A DNA stretch of 62,000 nucleotides from Branchiostoma floridae (GCF_000003815.2 NC_049982.1:27410648-27472647); one strand, 5' to 3'. Shown: positions 1 through 12,460, counted from the first letter of the stretch. Notes: a model not told the origin generated them from the letters alone. A program made the numbers and translations.

Positions 1-2440
1 CGGTTATATTCCTCTCTATTTGTTCCATTTCTACGATTTTTCCAGCTATCCGGAGTCTGGTAGAGACTACTGAATTGCGAGGACATTACAATAGTGGATC
101 ATACAAATAGCAAACTTTGCGAACGGCGTTAAAACAATGGATCAATGATAAAATCATAACAATAGTTTCTAGTTAATATACAATTTTGAAGGAAGTATTA
201 CGAATTTATATAGACTTTTAAAACTTAAACAGGACAAATTTGTAAAAGCAAGTTCGTAGGTAACCATGAAGAGGCAATAATAGGAAAAGTGTAATAGTGT
301 CACTGAGGAGTAAAGTTCAGCTAGAGATCATTAAGCGTTTCCACAATGGCCGGGATGGCGCTTGTCCTGTAGCGGAGAGTGCGCGACGGAGTGTTGTTAA
401 CGTGACGGACGACGTATTGTTGAATGAACGAAGACCTTTATTGTACAGTTTTGCCCAGCCTAGCTTAGTACAGGTCACAACGAGCAACATATATACATAT
501 AAAAGTATCACAAGTCTACTCTAACACAAACGTTCGGCTTCTTCTCGCTTCTTGGTAATGGTGAAAATGTAGGACTGTATGGGTTTAGCTATTGTCGGTT
601 TGTCAAAACGCATGAAAAATATAAACATGTGTCTAAAGTGGGGGAATCTACTTTCTATATAACTAAATAGAGTATTTCCATCATTGAAATACATATCGCA
701 ATCAACAGTGAAGTGCACTTCACCTTCTACCATGTCTGAGGTACAAAATTGGCAGACTCTTTGTTCTAGAGGAGTGTGGTTGTGCCTACCTGATTCAATT
801 CGCAGTCTGTGGCAACTAATTCTTAGTTTAGGTCAGAGTTGACAGGCACCGAATCAACGTTGTTGACATGACAACGTCGATATGTTTACTTGTGTTGCCA
901 CGAGACCTGGATGGTAATAGATTGGATGTGTGGAGACGAGGGCGTTCAACAAAAGTGTGACCGGCAAGCGCTGGTTACTAGGGACTGAAGGCACGGGGAG
1001 GGGTATTACACATACCAAAGCCCACCACACGCATACAAAGTTGTATGCAATGTATGTATATTAAAGGAGATAAAAGCGTCAGGATGAGGCGGGGTGTAAC
1101 GCTTTTTCGAAAGCTTGTAGTGCAATGCGGCTTCGTCATCGTCAGATATGCGCTATAGGCTAACGTCACATATCCACAAAGGGGCCCACGCTGGCAGTTT
1201 TGGGGAACGAAAAATACGCTATAAAAGACAACGAACCCCCAGAACGGACCAAAAATAGTATTAAACAGCATGCCTTGTGCATCTTTATAAACATAAGCTT
1301 CAATTTTTATTTACGTAAAAAGCCCGACCGTGCCAAAGGTAGGAAATGACGTAGGCCTGCCAGGCATACCGGAGCACCCTTAGGCTAACGTCACTTTCCC
1401 AACCAGGGCCCGGCCGGGCTGTTTGTTATTGTGGAAATGAAAATAGAAATGTATATAAGTAAGAAATATGCAAACATGATACCCACGGCTATTCATTTTA
1501 CGTCTTGTGAAGTTACATTCGGCATGCCGGCAAGAAGGTTATATTTTGAGTAGCGTATGTGTGTTTGTTTGTTTGTTTGTTTGTTTGTTTGTAGAACTGA
1601 ACTGAACTAATTTTTACCAAACCGGGAAAGCTTAGAACCTGCATGTTCCTTCTGCTGCAAAGTGTCTACAAATTAGATCCAACGTTTCAAGGAAAGAAAG
1701 CTTTTACTGTAATGTCAGCCATCAATACCTGGTCACTGACGGCAATGTAACGCTAGTTCCATGGGGTAACCTATATCTGATGTATTCAAAATATGATTTT
1801 AGATTCCAGTATTTTTTCTAAACATGGTCCAAAACCTGAATTCAGCTTTGTTGTTCAGGTTTTGTCAGCAGATAAACTGTTACTTGCTTGTTTACTACTA
1901 TTAAGATTAAACAATTAATGATACTTGCATACATGGCTACATTCCGGTAATCAATAAATGCAATACAGAGAAACTAAAGCTAATTGAATAGTCGTCACTA
2001 CGTTGTAGACTATTGGTTACTTTGGCTAGGCATGTACAGCGCTGTAAACAAAACCTGATCATGATCATGATTGGACAATGTATTGGAAATCAGGACTTCT
2101 GTCACTTAAGTCAATTTCCAGTCGTCCACAAAGACGCATGAATTTTCCAGAGGGTCGGAGGATGGCACGGTCCACTTAATTAAGCGAAAATCATAGTCAT
2201 CTATGACGTCAGCTTTAGGGCTGATCGGACGCATGTACTCGGAAGCTGGTATCTTCTCTCTGTGTAGAATAGATATAGATAAAGGATTGAGTAAGAGTAA
2301 GCAATTGCACACTAGCAGGGAGGATAAAGCACATATTACAATACAACCCCCCTTGAAGTGTTCACAGGTTTTCATTCGCAGGAGTCGAATGGACAACCTA
2401 TCTAATATGTACATATCTTAATACTTTGCGTTTGGGACCG
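1..2440. other. Left flank without a recognisable gene
   Basis: No open frame here has family features or splice signals that I trust. Two short blocks around 1155-1200 and 1380-1425 share a core (taggctaacgtcac, then a GC-rich stretch containing gggccc), so they look like two diverged copies of one repeat about 225 bases apart. The rest is AT-rich and unremarkable. Confidence 0.5.
1563..1592. repeat. (GTTT)n microsatellite
   Basis: About seven and a half uninterrupted copies of the tetranucleotide GTTT. A simple-sequence repeat with no coding context. Confidence 0.9.
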
Positions 2441-2482
2441 CATCTGTGAGCAGCGACACCTAGCTGCAGTAGAACCAGTCAG

Positions 2483-2488
2483 TATAAA
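2483..2488 (+). promoter_or_regulatory. Candidate TATA box, LRR unit 1
   Basis: TATAAA lies in a block (about 2461-2605) that is conserved upstream of the first-exon block in units 1, 2 and 3. The equivalent sites are at 13581 and 27469. It sits about 360 bases before the proposed first-exon donor. The block is conserved in three units, but promoter activity is inference. The block could also be an old interspersed repeat. Confidence 0.3.
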
Positions 2489-2512
2489 ACGACTTGGTGT
2501 AATCCGTATCAG

Positions 2513-2848
2513 TCTAGGTACCAGCTGGACTGCGGGTCGAATCGCCCGCCAGCCGAAGGCGTATACCCGTATACAAGCAGAGCAAGTCAGAGCCCACCAT
2601 TTAAAAAAAAACAAGTAGAAATAATCATTACAGTCATCACATATTCATGAAGCTGGGCTCAGACAATCAGCACCTCCAGAAACATATGAATAATCTAATC
2701 TTGTTTGTCACATTGTTACGGAAAAGCTACCCAGTGTTCACAGCGAACAGGCACAATTGCAACGAGAGAGCTGACGAAAACTACTTCATGACTGGCTACC
2801 CCGGAAAGTCACCAACTGAATTCGAAGATACTGTGGCCAGCTTAAGAG
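2513..2848 (+). other. Proposed non-coding first exon of LRR gene copy 1
   Basis: The 3' end is supported by a donor, aagag|gtaagc, with GT at 2849. The same block and a donor at the same place recur in each unit (13947, 27835, 40502), and two orphan copies end at 12191 and 39762. The frame is open in unit 1 but broken in the others, so I read it as 5' UTR. The matching acceptor is at 5121-5122. The 5' boundary is a guess from the TATA-like site. Confidence 0.45.
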
Positions 2849-5122
2849 GTAAGCTTGTATGACACATGTATAAGTGATATTTTTACGACGACATACGTCG
2901 CACGACCACAAACGGGGGGCATTCGCGGGGTAGCCGTGCATGCGTCATGCAAAATTCTACCACGAATGTGACCACGCCCATACTGTAAGTTCGTTCAGAT
3001 TTGAGGCACTTAAATTTAGCGACATGGGATATCAAATCTACAGTTTGCAATACCGTTGAGCCAGCTGATGAAATAATTATATTAAAAAGTAACAAAATCG
3101 AAGCCGGACTATATGTTAACGGCTGTAATGAATTCACGATAACTTAGAATACTATGGAAATTCCACAATTTATATTAACGTATACCCTACAGGTGGGTCT
3201 AGTATATGTTGAGCTCACAACAATTCAGGTTCTAAATGAAGTTGCAACACGGCCATATCAACCTTTCTTGACTGAAGAGAACATCAAGCACTTGTTTTCT
3301 TCAAAACAAAAAGGTACAGGCTTCTATGAATTGCTAATGCAGAAATCTTGTCTGAAATTTCATTATCGCCACTTATTGCGTTCAGGTCTCTTCAATGTAT
3401 TTATTTTCCCCGTTGCCATAGAATTTCTTTTGAATTGAATCATTAATTTTCAAAAAATCTAAATATCATAATAAGCCATTATTTCATATTACTGTGAATA
3501 CTGTCTTTAAATCTTAGGGGTCTAAATAAAGACACAAATAAAAGTAAGGACAATCAGTAAAAAATCTTAGCATGAAAGCTCATCTGTGTTGATGTAGTAC
3601 ATATTGAAGATTTTCTCGAATTTTCAGTCGCACTTCCGTCGACCCTCTTCAGGAGTGACGATTCATTTACTCTGAGGTAAGCTAATTTTGGTGTTGTAAG
3701 ACTGTGAAAAATCTTCAATAAGTAAAAAATCTTTTAGTAAACAAATTGCTAAATATTAACATTAAAACAGAACTGCGCGAAAAGCAGACATTAAAGCACG
3801 CATAAAGGTGCGTTTTCATGAAATTATGCTTAACGTAAGCCAGATGTTCATTTAACGAACCATATTTAGTATGAAGATGATAAGTGACAATAATGTAAAA
3901 CTTGAACTATACAAAATTGTTTTGTGTCTATGTGTCCAGATGCAACTATTGTTCATGTAAGAACAATACCGAGTCCAGTTACTGTTTCCCTGCAAATCCG
4001 CACCACATTGAGTGAGAAATGAATACTCATCAACGTCGCTATGTAAATTAACACAGACCCAGACTGATTTAAAACTGTTTGTCACGCAAGACATGTATTA
4101 AGTAACAGCTGGTAATGACAGCTTTACCAGTCACGTATGAATTTAATTCATAGAACTTTCCACTGATTTTGTTGCATACTGGGAGACACGGGGCACTATG
4201 GGTAACGCAGAATACAATAGATGACGTACATGCATTCAGTACATATATATCGTCTTGCAGTAAGATTCATATGAAAATGTATAAGTTTTTTTCCACTTAT
4301 TTTTCTATTGCTGTAGTGTCTGATGGTACTCTGCATAATCCAAAAACGCATTTTTTGCTTTGATATTAGAGACAAATTACATTGAAATATCGGCACAGGA
4401 TCTGAAAAAAAATATTTGTTTACTATCTTTTTGGACTTTTGGCCTTAGCGGCCATGTGTGGCGTATGCTAAAACTCTTACTCCTGCTTTCTCCAAAGGTA
4501 CCCCCTTGTTTCCCCTCAAAATGAAACGCGAGAATCCTATTGTTCCCCTTTCTCAAAGCTAGAAATCAATTTTAATTGGCTGCCAGGACAATATGATCAC
4601 ACGAAATACAAATTGAAAAAAATACACCATAGTCTGTGATAGGGGTGGGTACCGGTACAGAAAATTCAGGTACAGGTATGGTTCAGGTCCAGGTCCGGAC
4701 CTGGACATTAACCTGGACCTAATTATCTGCGAAAACTTATGAATGGACGATACTCAAAACAATGGTCCGTTTCGCTACAAAGGATTCGGATTGATGGAGA
4801 ATCTGACTTCCGTTGGCGTTTTAAAATTCTATCTGATGTAATTGATGTAAACAACCATAACTGCCAGTTTTAGACCATGTTTAACCGTAGAAGCTTGGTA
4901 ACATGACTATCAAACTCTCCTCTACTTTGCTCTTGATCTTTTCTAGGACCTGCAAGCCCTAAAATACGTTAACGCCGATATAATCTGCTCATTTTCGAAG
5001 CGGCCCAACATCCGGTCTACTGATTTTTCAGGTCCGGTCCAACAAGAAAAAAAATGGTTTTGTAGCGGTACACTGTTCTTTGATTACCTTGTTTTGTTCC
5101 TTCTCCTTGGTTCTTATGACAG
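2849..5122 (+). other. Proposed 5' UTR intron of LRR copy 1
   Basis: It runs from the donor gtaagc to the acceptor ttcttatgacag, leaving six bases (gacaac) before the ATG. It holds no recognisable gene. Its right part contains a member of the MITE-like family that begins with GGGGTGGGTACCGG. Confidence 0.45.
4642..5045 (+). repeat. MITE-like repeat, member a (3' end decayed)
   Basis: It begins GGGGTGGGTACCGGTACAG, followed by a stretch rich in aggtcc/ggacct palindromes, and ends near ggtccggtccaacaag. The same sequence recurs at 9781, 25103 and 37851. The best-preserved member (37851-38255) ends in a complementary CGATACCCACCCC, so the family resembles a short non-autonomous DNA transposon. 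This member lacks the terminal inverted repeat on the right. Confidence 0.55.
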
Positions 5123-5128
5123 GACAAC

Positions 5129-7476
5129 ATGGGAAGAAAGCTGCGGCACATCCTGATTTTTCTTCTCATCATGATGAAGGAACCCAACATGCCAGAAGCT
5201 GGCTGCACATATGATAAATGTTTATCATTCGAAAAATGCGAATGCCAAAGTCTTGGCCTCAACAGATTCCCTCAGAACCTCCTAAAATCCACCAACCACC
5301 TAGACTTGAACTATAACAACATAAGTAGTATTCCATCACTTTCAAATCTACCTAGTCTAAAATATTTGCTCATTGAAGGCAACTTATTGAGTAACATCAA
5401 TCTAGATACATTCTCAAATCACCCCCAGCTTGCGTATTTGAACATTGGCTTGAACAATATAACCAGCATTCAGGCTAGTGTTTTCTCAAATTTAACCCAG
5501 CTCATGCGACTGTACCTGCACTGTAACAAGATAAGCAGCATTCAGGCAGGTGCTTTCACCAATCTACCCAAGCTCGAGTCTTTGGATCTGTCCTGCAACC
5601 AGCTAACTCACATCCAATCAGGTACATTCGTAGGTCTGCCCGAGCTTCAACATCTGCGCCTGCACTCTAACAACATAAGTATAGTTCAGTCTGAAGCGTT
5701 CTCAAATCTACCCCAGCTTCACACTTTAGACCTTAAATCCAACAACATGAGTGTAGTTCAGGCTGCTTCATTCTCGAATATTCCAAAGCTAACTCTTTTG
5801 CATCTGGACAAGAACCAGATAACTGACATCCAGTCTGGTTCATTTTCAAATCTACCCAACCTCCAATACTTGCACTTGGAGTCAAACAAGATATCCTCCC
5901 TTCCTCTATCAGTTTATAATGTTTTAGCATCGGAATCCATTTTTGAGTTGTGTATTGACAACAACCCCTGGCAGTGTGACTGTAGGATGGTTCCCTTTTG
6001 GCAAAATCAGCTCAACTCATTCATAATATGTTCCCAACCTCCTGAACACTCTGGACGGCACCTTCTACTAATAGATCGCAAAGATCTGATTTGTAAAGAC
6101 CAAATAAAATCAACAACAGTCACGTCCCATAGTCACGCCCCATTCAGTTCATCCTCAGTGTCAACGTATTCTCCATATGGCAATACTGTAAGCAATACTG
6201 TAAGCAATACTGTGAGCAATACTGACCCAACAGTGCATAATACTGTAAACTCCAAATTTGCCACCATGTCTGATGATACACAATCGCAAAGTGCTACCAA
6301 TTCCACCAGTAGTACCAATACCACACATAACTATACCTGGCACTTCAGAGGCAGCTCGATATTTGCAACGTTGCCTGCTGACACACAAATAAAGAGCTGC
6401 AAAATGTTACAGTTCTGCCACGATTTATTCCAACTCTGGTTCCTATCACGGGTCCTTCGAGCAACAACCAAGCTGCTATCATTTTAGCTGTTATTGGATC
6501 AATCCTTATTCTCACTGTCGCCATTGCTGTCGTGTTCTGGTGCAACTGGAGGGTCAGGAATATTCCTGCAGGAATTAAGAATAACAAATTTGCATTTAAC
6601 AACCCCACAGTTACCGTAATTTCCAATAGTCACTATCAGGCAGGACAGGGTCAGTCTCAGGCCATTACTGAGTCCAACACAAGAATGTCAGGGGTCAGTG
6701 GTAATGATAATCAGTATGAAGATGTAGACAACATAAACACCACACCTAAAATGATTGCCAGTGACCATGATCAGACAGGGCGATGCCAGCATAGGGCTAT
6801 CACTAGCCCCAACAAATACACAACGGCTGCTATGGTAACAAGTGGTCATAATCACCAATATGAAAATATGCATAGTCAAAAAGGGCAGAGCCGGCTTCAA
6901 GCCATCACTGAATCAATCACAAACACCACGTCTGCTGAAATAGCTAGTGGTCATGGTCATCCGTATGAAGATACGAACCAGCATAATCAGACAGGGCAGG
7001 GGCAGGGTCAGGTCATCACTGAATCCAACAAAAACACCACGGCTGCTGTAGTAGCTACCTGTCATGGTCACCAGTATGTAAACGTGAAGCAACATAATCT
7101 GAAAGGGCGGGGTCAGTGTCAGGTCATCACTGAATCCACCACAAACACCACAGCTGCTGTGGTGACTGGTGACCATGATCAGACAGGCCGACCAGAACAG
7201 GCTCAGCCTGTCACCGATCCCATGGATGCTAAAAATGCATCTTATGGAGCAGGTCCGATTTCCTCAAATGTAAATTCAATGTACAAGGCCGTTGGTCAGT
7301 CTCAGACCACCACAAACACCACAGCTGCTGTGGTGACAAGTGGTCATGATCATACAGACCTGCTAGAACAGCCTCAGCCTGTCACTGAAGCCTTGGAAGC
7401 TAGAAATGTATCTTATAGCACAGGCCCGATTTCCTCAAATGCCAATTCGATGTACAAGGTCGTAGGTCAGCAATAA
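5129..7476 (+). CDS. LRR transmembrane receptor, copy 1 (one-base frameshift)
   Basis: Encodes a type I membrane LRR receptor. The ATG at 5129 follows a conserved acceptor and the family N-terminus MGRKLRH, with a short hydrophobic signal (ILIFLLIMM). Next come a Cys-rich LRRNT, nine LRRs of about 24 residues (LxxLxLxxNxIxxIxxGxF) and an LRRCT (NPWQCDC ... IIC ... DLIC). A Ser/Thr/Asn-rich stalk with an NTVS repeat follows. Relative to copies 2 and 3 one A is missing near 6391-6393 (aaataaagag against aaataaaagag), so frame 5129 stops at 6487. The membrane helix and tail continue openly in the next frame to the stop at 7474-7476. The tail has YEDV, YENM, YEDT and YVNV motifs and two SMYK(A/V)V ITIM-like motifs. 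Over 1 kb remains open after the shift, so this is a very young pseudogene or an assembly base error. Ligand unknown. Confidence 0.85.
6178..6222 (+). repeat. Short in-frame repeat in the receptor stalk
   Basis: About three copies of a 15-base caatactgtaagcaatactg-type unit encode a repeated Asn-Thr-Val-Ser stretch in the stalk. The copy number differs between paralogues (shorter in copies 2 and 3), so it is a local length-variable tract. Confidence 0.6.
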
Positions 7477-9550
7477 ATCCAACACAAAACATCACAAATG
7501 ATGTAATGACTATTGGTCAAGATTAGACAGCGCAAATATTTATTGTTATGAAGATTTGATGTTTTTTATTTGATGTATCCCAGTACAGTTGTAGTCAAGT
7601 TGCTGTACAATATTTTTATTTATCATTTGTCTTACATTATCTTAAAACCTCTGACCCCTTCTAATTATCTTTTAGTTCACCGCTTTCATTTTATTCAGAT
7701 CTCAGTTTACATCGACGTCTTCTTTATGTTATACTTGATTTACATTTATGTTGTGTGTTATAATGCATTGACTCCTGGAAGAATATAATTTACAGGTAAA
7801 TTGTACATTCTAAAGGAGATCTAAAGAAACAGACAAACAAATATTCTACCGGCTTCAGACCATATTTGATCTGAATCCAACATGGCAATCAAAGCTACTG
7901 TAATGACAAGTGATGATGGTCAGACAAACCATGTAGGACAAGCTTTGGCTGTCACCGAATAACTCGATGCTATAAATGCATCTTCTTGCCCAAGTCGATT
8001 CCCTTTGTGATTTCTCTGTACAAGGTGCACGTACGTGGTGGGTCAGTCTCCGACCATCACTGAATCCAACACAATGACCAGTGATCAAGATTATGTCAGA
8101 CAGAACATTTTAGGGCTTGGGCTGTCACTGAATTTTTAGATGCAAGAATCCAAAAACTCATATTAATCATGTACATATATGTACTGGAAAGTAGAAGAAA
8201 GGAAATGTTTGGCATCCGGCATATGTTGTGCTGTGGAGTTCATAGCTTGAACAAAATACTGAAACATCAGTTCCCACCCAACAATTTACCTGTCGTTCCA
8301 ATGTATCCGTGTTGTCACATTGGGACTGGATTCTTACACGGTGATTAAATGCATTGATCAATGTCCAGTTCACAATTGGTACCAGTTTGTGGTAAATATT
8401 AGACAGGGAACTTTAGGGCTTGGGCTATCACTGAATCTTTAGATGCTAGAATGCAAGAACTCGTGTCAGTTAAGTACTGTATGGTGGAGCGTTAGATCAA
8501 GGAAATATTTGGCATATGTTGTAAAGTGGAGTCCATGGCTTCAGGTGCTCTACACAGCTACGGTAAATTGACATATTCATAAATGTCCAGGTCACAATTG
8601 GTAACAGGTCGGGCACTGGCAACTGTAGCTGTTAACGAGTACTGGCAATAGTCTGTTGGACACAACGTCGTTCAATTTAACACTGAGATGGACTATGACG
8701 ATCACTAGAAAGCGAATGCTACATGAAATATACGTCGATTAAGGTTAGACACCCAGGTGGTAAGATATACCAAATAGCAGTTACTCAAGCAACTGGATAT
8801 GATTTTGGAAACGGTCAGACGTTTCAGATAACAATCGCTCTCTTTCGTAAGTGACTGTTGAAGATCAGGTTTTATATCCTATGATATAAAATTATGAATT
8901 GATATGAAAAAGAGTTGAAGACAATGTATTAGTAGTTCAATAGAAAACAAGGGTAAGAGAAGTTAAGACGAAGTTGATGCAAATGAGTTAAATACCTATT
9001 GTTGTTTGAAATGCATGAAGTATATTTTTCAAAGACCAGTATTGTCCGTGTATAGATCAGATTAGATTTACTTTGCTTTAATTGATTTGATTTAATCGCT
9101 TTGTTCTGTGACGAATTCGGCTTACTCTTATTTTGTGTTATGTTGTTTTATGATACGTAACTTTTTATGAAAATAATGTTCCTACCATAATGTCTATCAT
9201 TAGTTCACTTCAACATTGTTTCGTTTGACCTGATATTTTCCTTACTTGACATGTATTTTTGAACAAAGATTTATTTCATTTGTACTGTAAAATTAGTTCG
9301 TTGGGTGGCCAACATGTAAGTTTTCAAGATTCTGATCCCCTTTCAAAATTGTGTCTACCTAGTATGTAATATCATCATATCATTTTTCGCTTATTGTATA
9401 TCTTCCTTCTTTCCTTTGTGAAATAATACATAGCATTATCAAAATCTTATATAGCAATATCAAAATGCTATGATTTCATCATGTTTAACAAAATGTTATA
9501 ATTTCATCATGTTAGTGTTGAGGCTTTAGATGAACAAAGTACAACCAGTC
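7477..9550 (+). other. Decayed tail repeats and non-coding block after LRR copy 1
   Basis: From about 7850 to 8150 and again near 8400-8460 the sequence resembles the receptor's tail repeat (gtcac(t/c)gaa, gatgct, aatgcatctt, ctgtacaaggt, gtcagtct, catcactgaatccaacaca) but with stops and frame breaks. It reads as former tail-coding repeats now beyond the stop. From 8670 the block aligns with the downstream blocks of units 2 (24047 on) and 3 (36830 on). No functional gene seen. Confidence 0.6.
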
Positions 9551-9558
9551 ATACATAC

Positions 9559-9738
9559 TTGACGCGCACTCATCCACGTTCACCTCACAAAGACTACTAC
9601 TGAAGCCATCAGGACAGTTGTAGAGGAACCCGGCTACTTGATCAGCCACACATCCTACACCATCAAGGCTGATGAAGGTCTCAGTCGTCAATGTTAATCT
9701 CACAGTTGTTCCCTGCGAAGCCATATTGGTACTTGCAC
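9559..9738 (-). pseudogene. Decayed EGF-like exon, unit 1
   Basis: The reverse strand reads CVADQVAGFLYNCPDGF then CEVNVDECAS, a typical calcium-binding EGF-like pattern, followed by a donor-like gtatgtat. Upstream, in another frame, it reads CKYQYGFAGNNCEIN. A frameshift and a stop separate the two halves, so it is broken. Equivalent blocks lie downstream of each LRR gene (24899, 37643, 45068). No other exon of a parent gene was found. Confidence 0.6.
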
Positions 9739-9780
9739 ATATAGTAATTTTAATTACTCGTTAAAACGAGGTTGTTACTA

Positions 9781-10142
9781 GGGGTGGGTACCGGTACAGA
9801 AAACGGACCTGAACCTGGACCCAATTGTTTGCAAAAAAAATTGTAAATGGGTGATTCTCAAAACAATTGTCCATTTCGCTACAAAGTAATCTGTTTGTTG
9901 GCGTTTTAAAACCTTATCTTTATGTAAAGCATGCTAATTTTGACTTTCGAAACTTGATAGAAATGACTAAAATCCTACCCTACTCTACTCTACTGTACTT
10001 CGCCCTTGTTATTTTCTTTGACCGGCAAGCCTCAAACATGTGACCGCCTGCTGATATAATCTGTTCATTTTCTAATTGGTCCAAGATCCGGTGCACTAAT
10101 TTTTTTCAGGTCCGTTTTTGTCGGACCGGTCCAGCACACCCC
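9781..10142 (+). repeat. MITE-like repeat, member b
   Basis: It starts GGGGTGGGTACCGGTACAG and ends near cggaccggtccagcacacccc, giving short inverted ends. Members c and d sit at the equivalent place next to the EGF remnant in units 2 and 3, so this one was copied with the unit. Confidence 0.6.
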
Positions 10143-10878
10143 AAGTTGAGCTCAAGGTATTTAGTCATGTGTACGGGTTAAAGGAACACTGTTACATCAT
10201 TAGAACACTTTAGCCAAGAATGAATTGCACTCACTTGGAACAATGTAACCAACACATTTTTCTAATTAAAGTCTCACTGGCTTTATTTTCTGATATGATT
10301 ATGTCATTTCTGATATCATTGTGTCATTTCTGATACCATTATGTCAATTCTATAAGATATGATGATGATGAAAATATAATTTGTCTTAAGGTCACACCGG
10401 AACATTTCGTTCGAAGTTTAAAATATGATAGAAATTAATTGGATTCTTATTAATCAAATAGCCGCGATGGCCCTTTATGAAGAGAAAGCCATGTGCGAAA
10501 GGGTAAAAGCAACAAAAAATCTCTCATATCGGTCAGGACTCGATTACTGCAAACATCGTGAGAACACACAGTTTTGCTGCAGAAAATACCATACGGTGCA
10601 ATTTAATATCTACAACTGGATAAAAACAAAGATTTATTTTAAAACGTTTAGAATGACATCCATCACTCCTCTTCGTCACTAGAATGAACTGTCAGGATAA
10701 TTCGATACAATTACAGATAACTAAAGAAAAATGGTTGAACATGTCAATTAAGTTTTTCTAGTACTTGTTTTGGATAGTTCTGCCAGTTCATTCTAGCGAC
10801 GCTGAAGAAGGGTGATGTCACTCGAATCGTTCGGAAGTAAATCTCCTTTCTATCTAGTTGTGGAGATTGAATTGTATT

Positions 10879-11468
10879 CTTCTCCAGATCTACAAGACAT
10901 TCATCCGCCCAGTACTGGAGTACGGCTCACCGGTGTGGGGAGGTCTACCCCGCGGTTTGGCTGAAGAGCTGGAGAAAGTCCAGAGGTCCTGTTGCAGGAT
11001 CATCGGTATACCCTACGAACAGCTACCTACCTTGGAGTCCCGGAGACGGGATGCGACTGTACGTGAACTGAGAAGGGTGGTGGCTGACGCCACTCACCCT
11101 TGCCAGGAGTTCCTGCAGCCGGCTACAGAGTGTCAGTACCAGCTACGACGGGCTCCCCGTTTTAAGCTGCCACTGAGCCGGTCCAACAGACATTCGCAAT
11201 CGTTTATCCCCAGGGCCCTTGCTCTGTTGAATGACAATTAACGCACTATCACATCCGTATGACGTGTACCGAACTCATTGTTACAAATATTGTATAGTAA
11301 ACGTCTGTAATTTGTGTTTTTAAGCAAAATTATAAGTCAATGTAAAGTATGCCTCTAAAATTGTAATAACTTTTTAAACAATGTTTAATAACGAAGCTTG
11401 TAAACACCAACACAATTCAGGCTAAATTGCCTGCAAAGTGGTGATTTTAATAAAGTTCAAAGTTCAAA
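10879..11468 (+). mobile_element. 5'-truncated LINE (CR1/L2-like reverse transcriptase C-terminus)
   Basis: The frame ending at 11241 gives IYKTFIRPVLEYGSPVWG and then a thumb/C-terminal region of the kind found at the end of non-LTR reverse transcriptases. The 3' end has ttcaaagttcaaag repeats typical of CR1-like tails. The site is precise: unit 3 (about 38955-38985) keeps the uninterrupted sequence, and here gtatt is duplicated on both sides (10874-10878 and 11469-11473). It encodes no complete enzyme and is a dead insertion specific to unit 1. Confidence 0.85.
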
Positions 11469-11473
11469 GTATT

Positions 11474-12460
11474 TGAATATTGTTTACCTGGATGTCTAAC
11501 CCACATACAGTGCTTTGTGAGCAATTTGAATTAGATTTTCATGTGCACATCTGTGTGCTTATGACTATATATTAACTGGTCAGAAAAATTAATTGAAATC
11601 AGAAAAGGATTGCAGAGACCTCGAGAAATAAAGCTGTAAAATGGGATTATATTCCGATTTTTTTCTGCCGCGCCTGATTGAACTGAACTAAAAACATCAG
11701 TAAGAAACAACAAAGAGGAGTAAGCAACAAGGGAATTGTTAATATTAAACAGCCATATTCTGCAATATCAGTAAAACCCAAAGGATAAACAAGACACACT
11801 CATCACATGGATTGCTATAATTGTACCTCACAATAAACACTTCTTTATTTGCATTTCTTTAATCCCGACTTTACTGCGCAGATTTTAGGATACGTACACG
11901 CTTCTTGATTTCTAAACGAAATGTTGTCGGTAAAGGCAGAGAAATTTCTGAGGCCCACCAGTTTGACAAATAAGTAGAAATGATCCCTACAATCATCATC
12001 AATGCAAATATTCATGAAGCTCAGCTCAAACAATAAACACCACCCTAAAATCTTTATGTACGTTGTTTGTCACATTGGTACGAAAAAGCTACCCAAGGTT
12101 CGTATTTGGCAGGCACAATAGCAACGAGAGGGCCGAAGAAGCTCCTTAATAACGCGCTTCCCCAGAAAAAACACTCTGTCAAGCTTGAAAGGTAAGTTGC
12201 AGAATTTATAATATTTGATACTTTTTATTCTGACGACAGGAGACATTCCTATATCTTGTAAGATACTGTTGAAACAATAACAAAATGGAAGACGGGCCAT
12301 ATGTTTATGATTGTAAACATTTAGTCATAATTAACTTTAAACCATTGGGAAAATATACAGTAACATGTACCCACTGGTGAAGCTAATGACTCATTCTCCC
12401 ACGCTACTCCCACACCTCCTCAATATACATTAGGCCTGGAGTGTATATTAAAGCCCGCGT
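11474..12460 (+). other. Intergenic block with an orphan copy of the LRR first exon
   Basis: Positions about 11970-12191 match the proposed non-coding first exon of the LRR genes (tattcatgaagct, tttgtcacattg(g/t)tacg) and end in a good donor, gaaag|gtaagt. No LRR coding exon follows before the first exon of unit 2. It may be an alternative first exon or a remnant. The rest aligns with unit 3 at about 39000-39900. Confidence 0.45.

Noticed and set aside
2402-2614. Antisense frame (KWWA...GWR...PSRFILTG), also at 13539 and 27427
   Set aside because: Conserved wording reflects a copied or interspersed DNA block, not a protein. The ends differ and no start or splice support exists.
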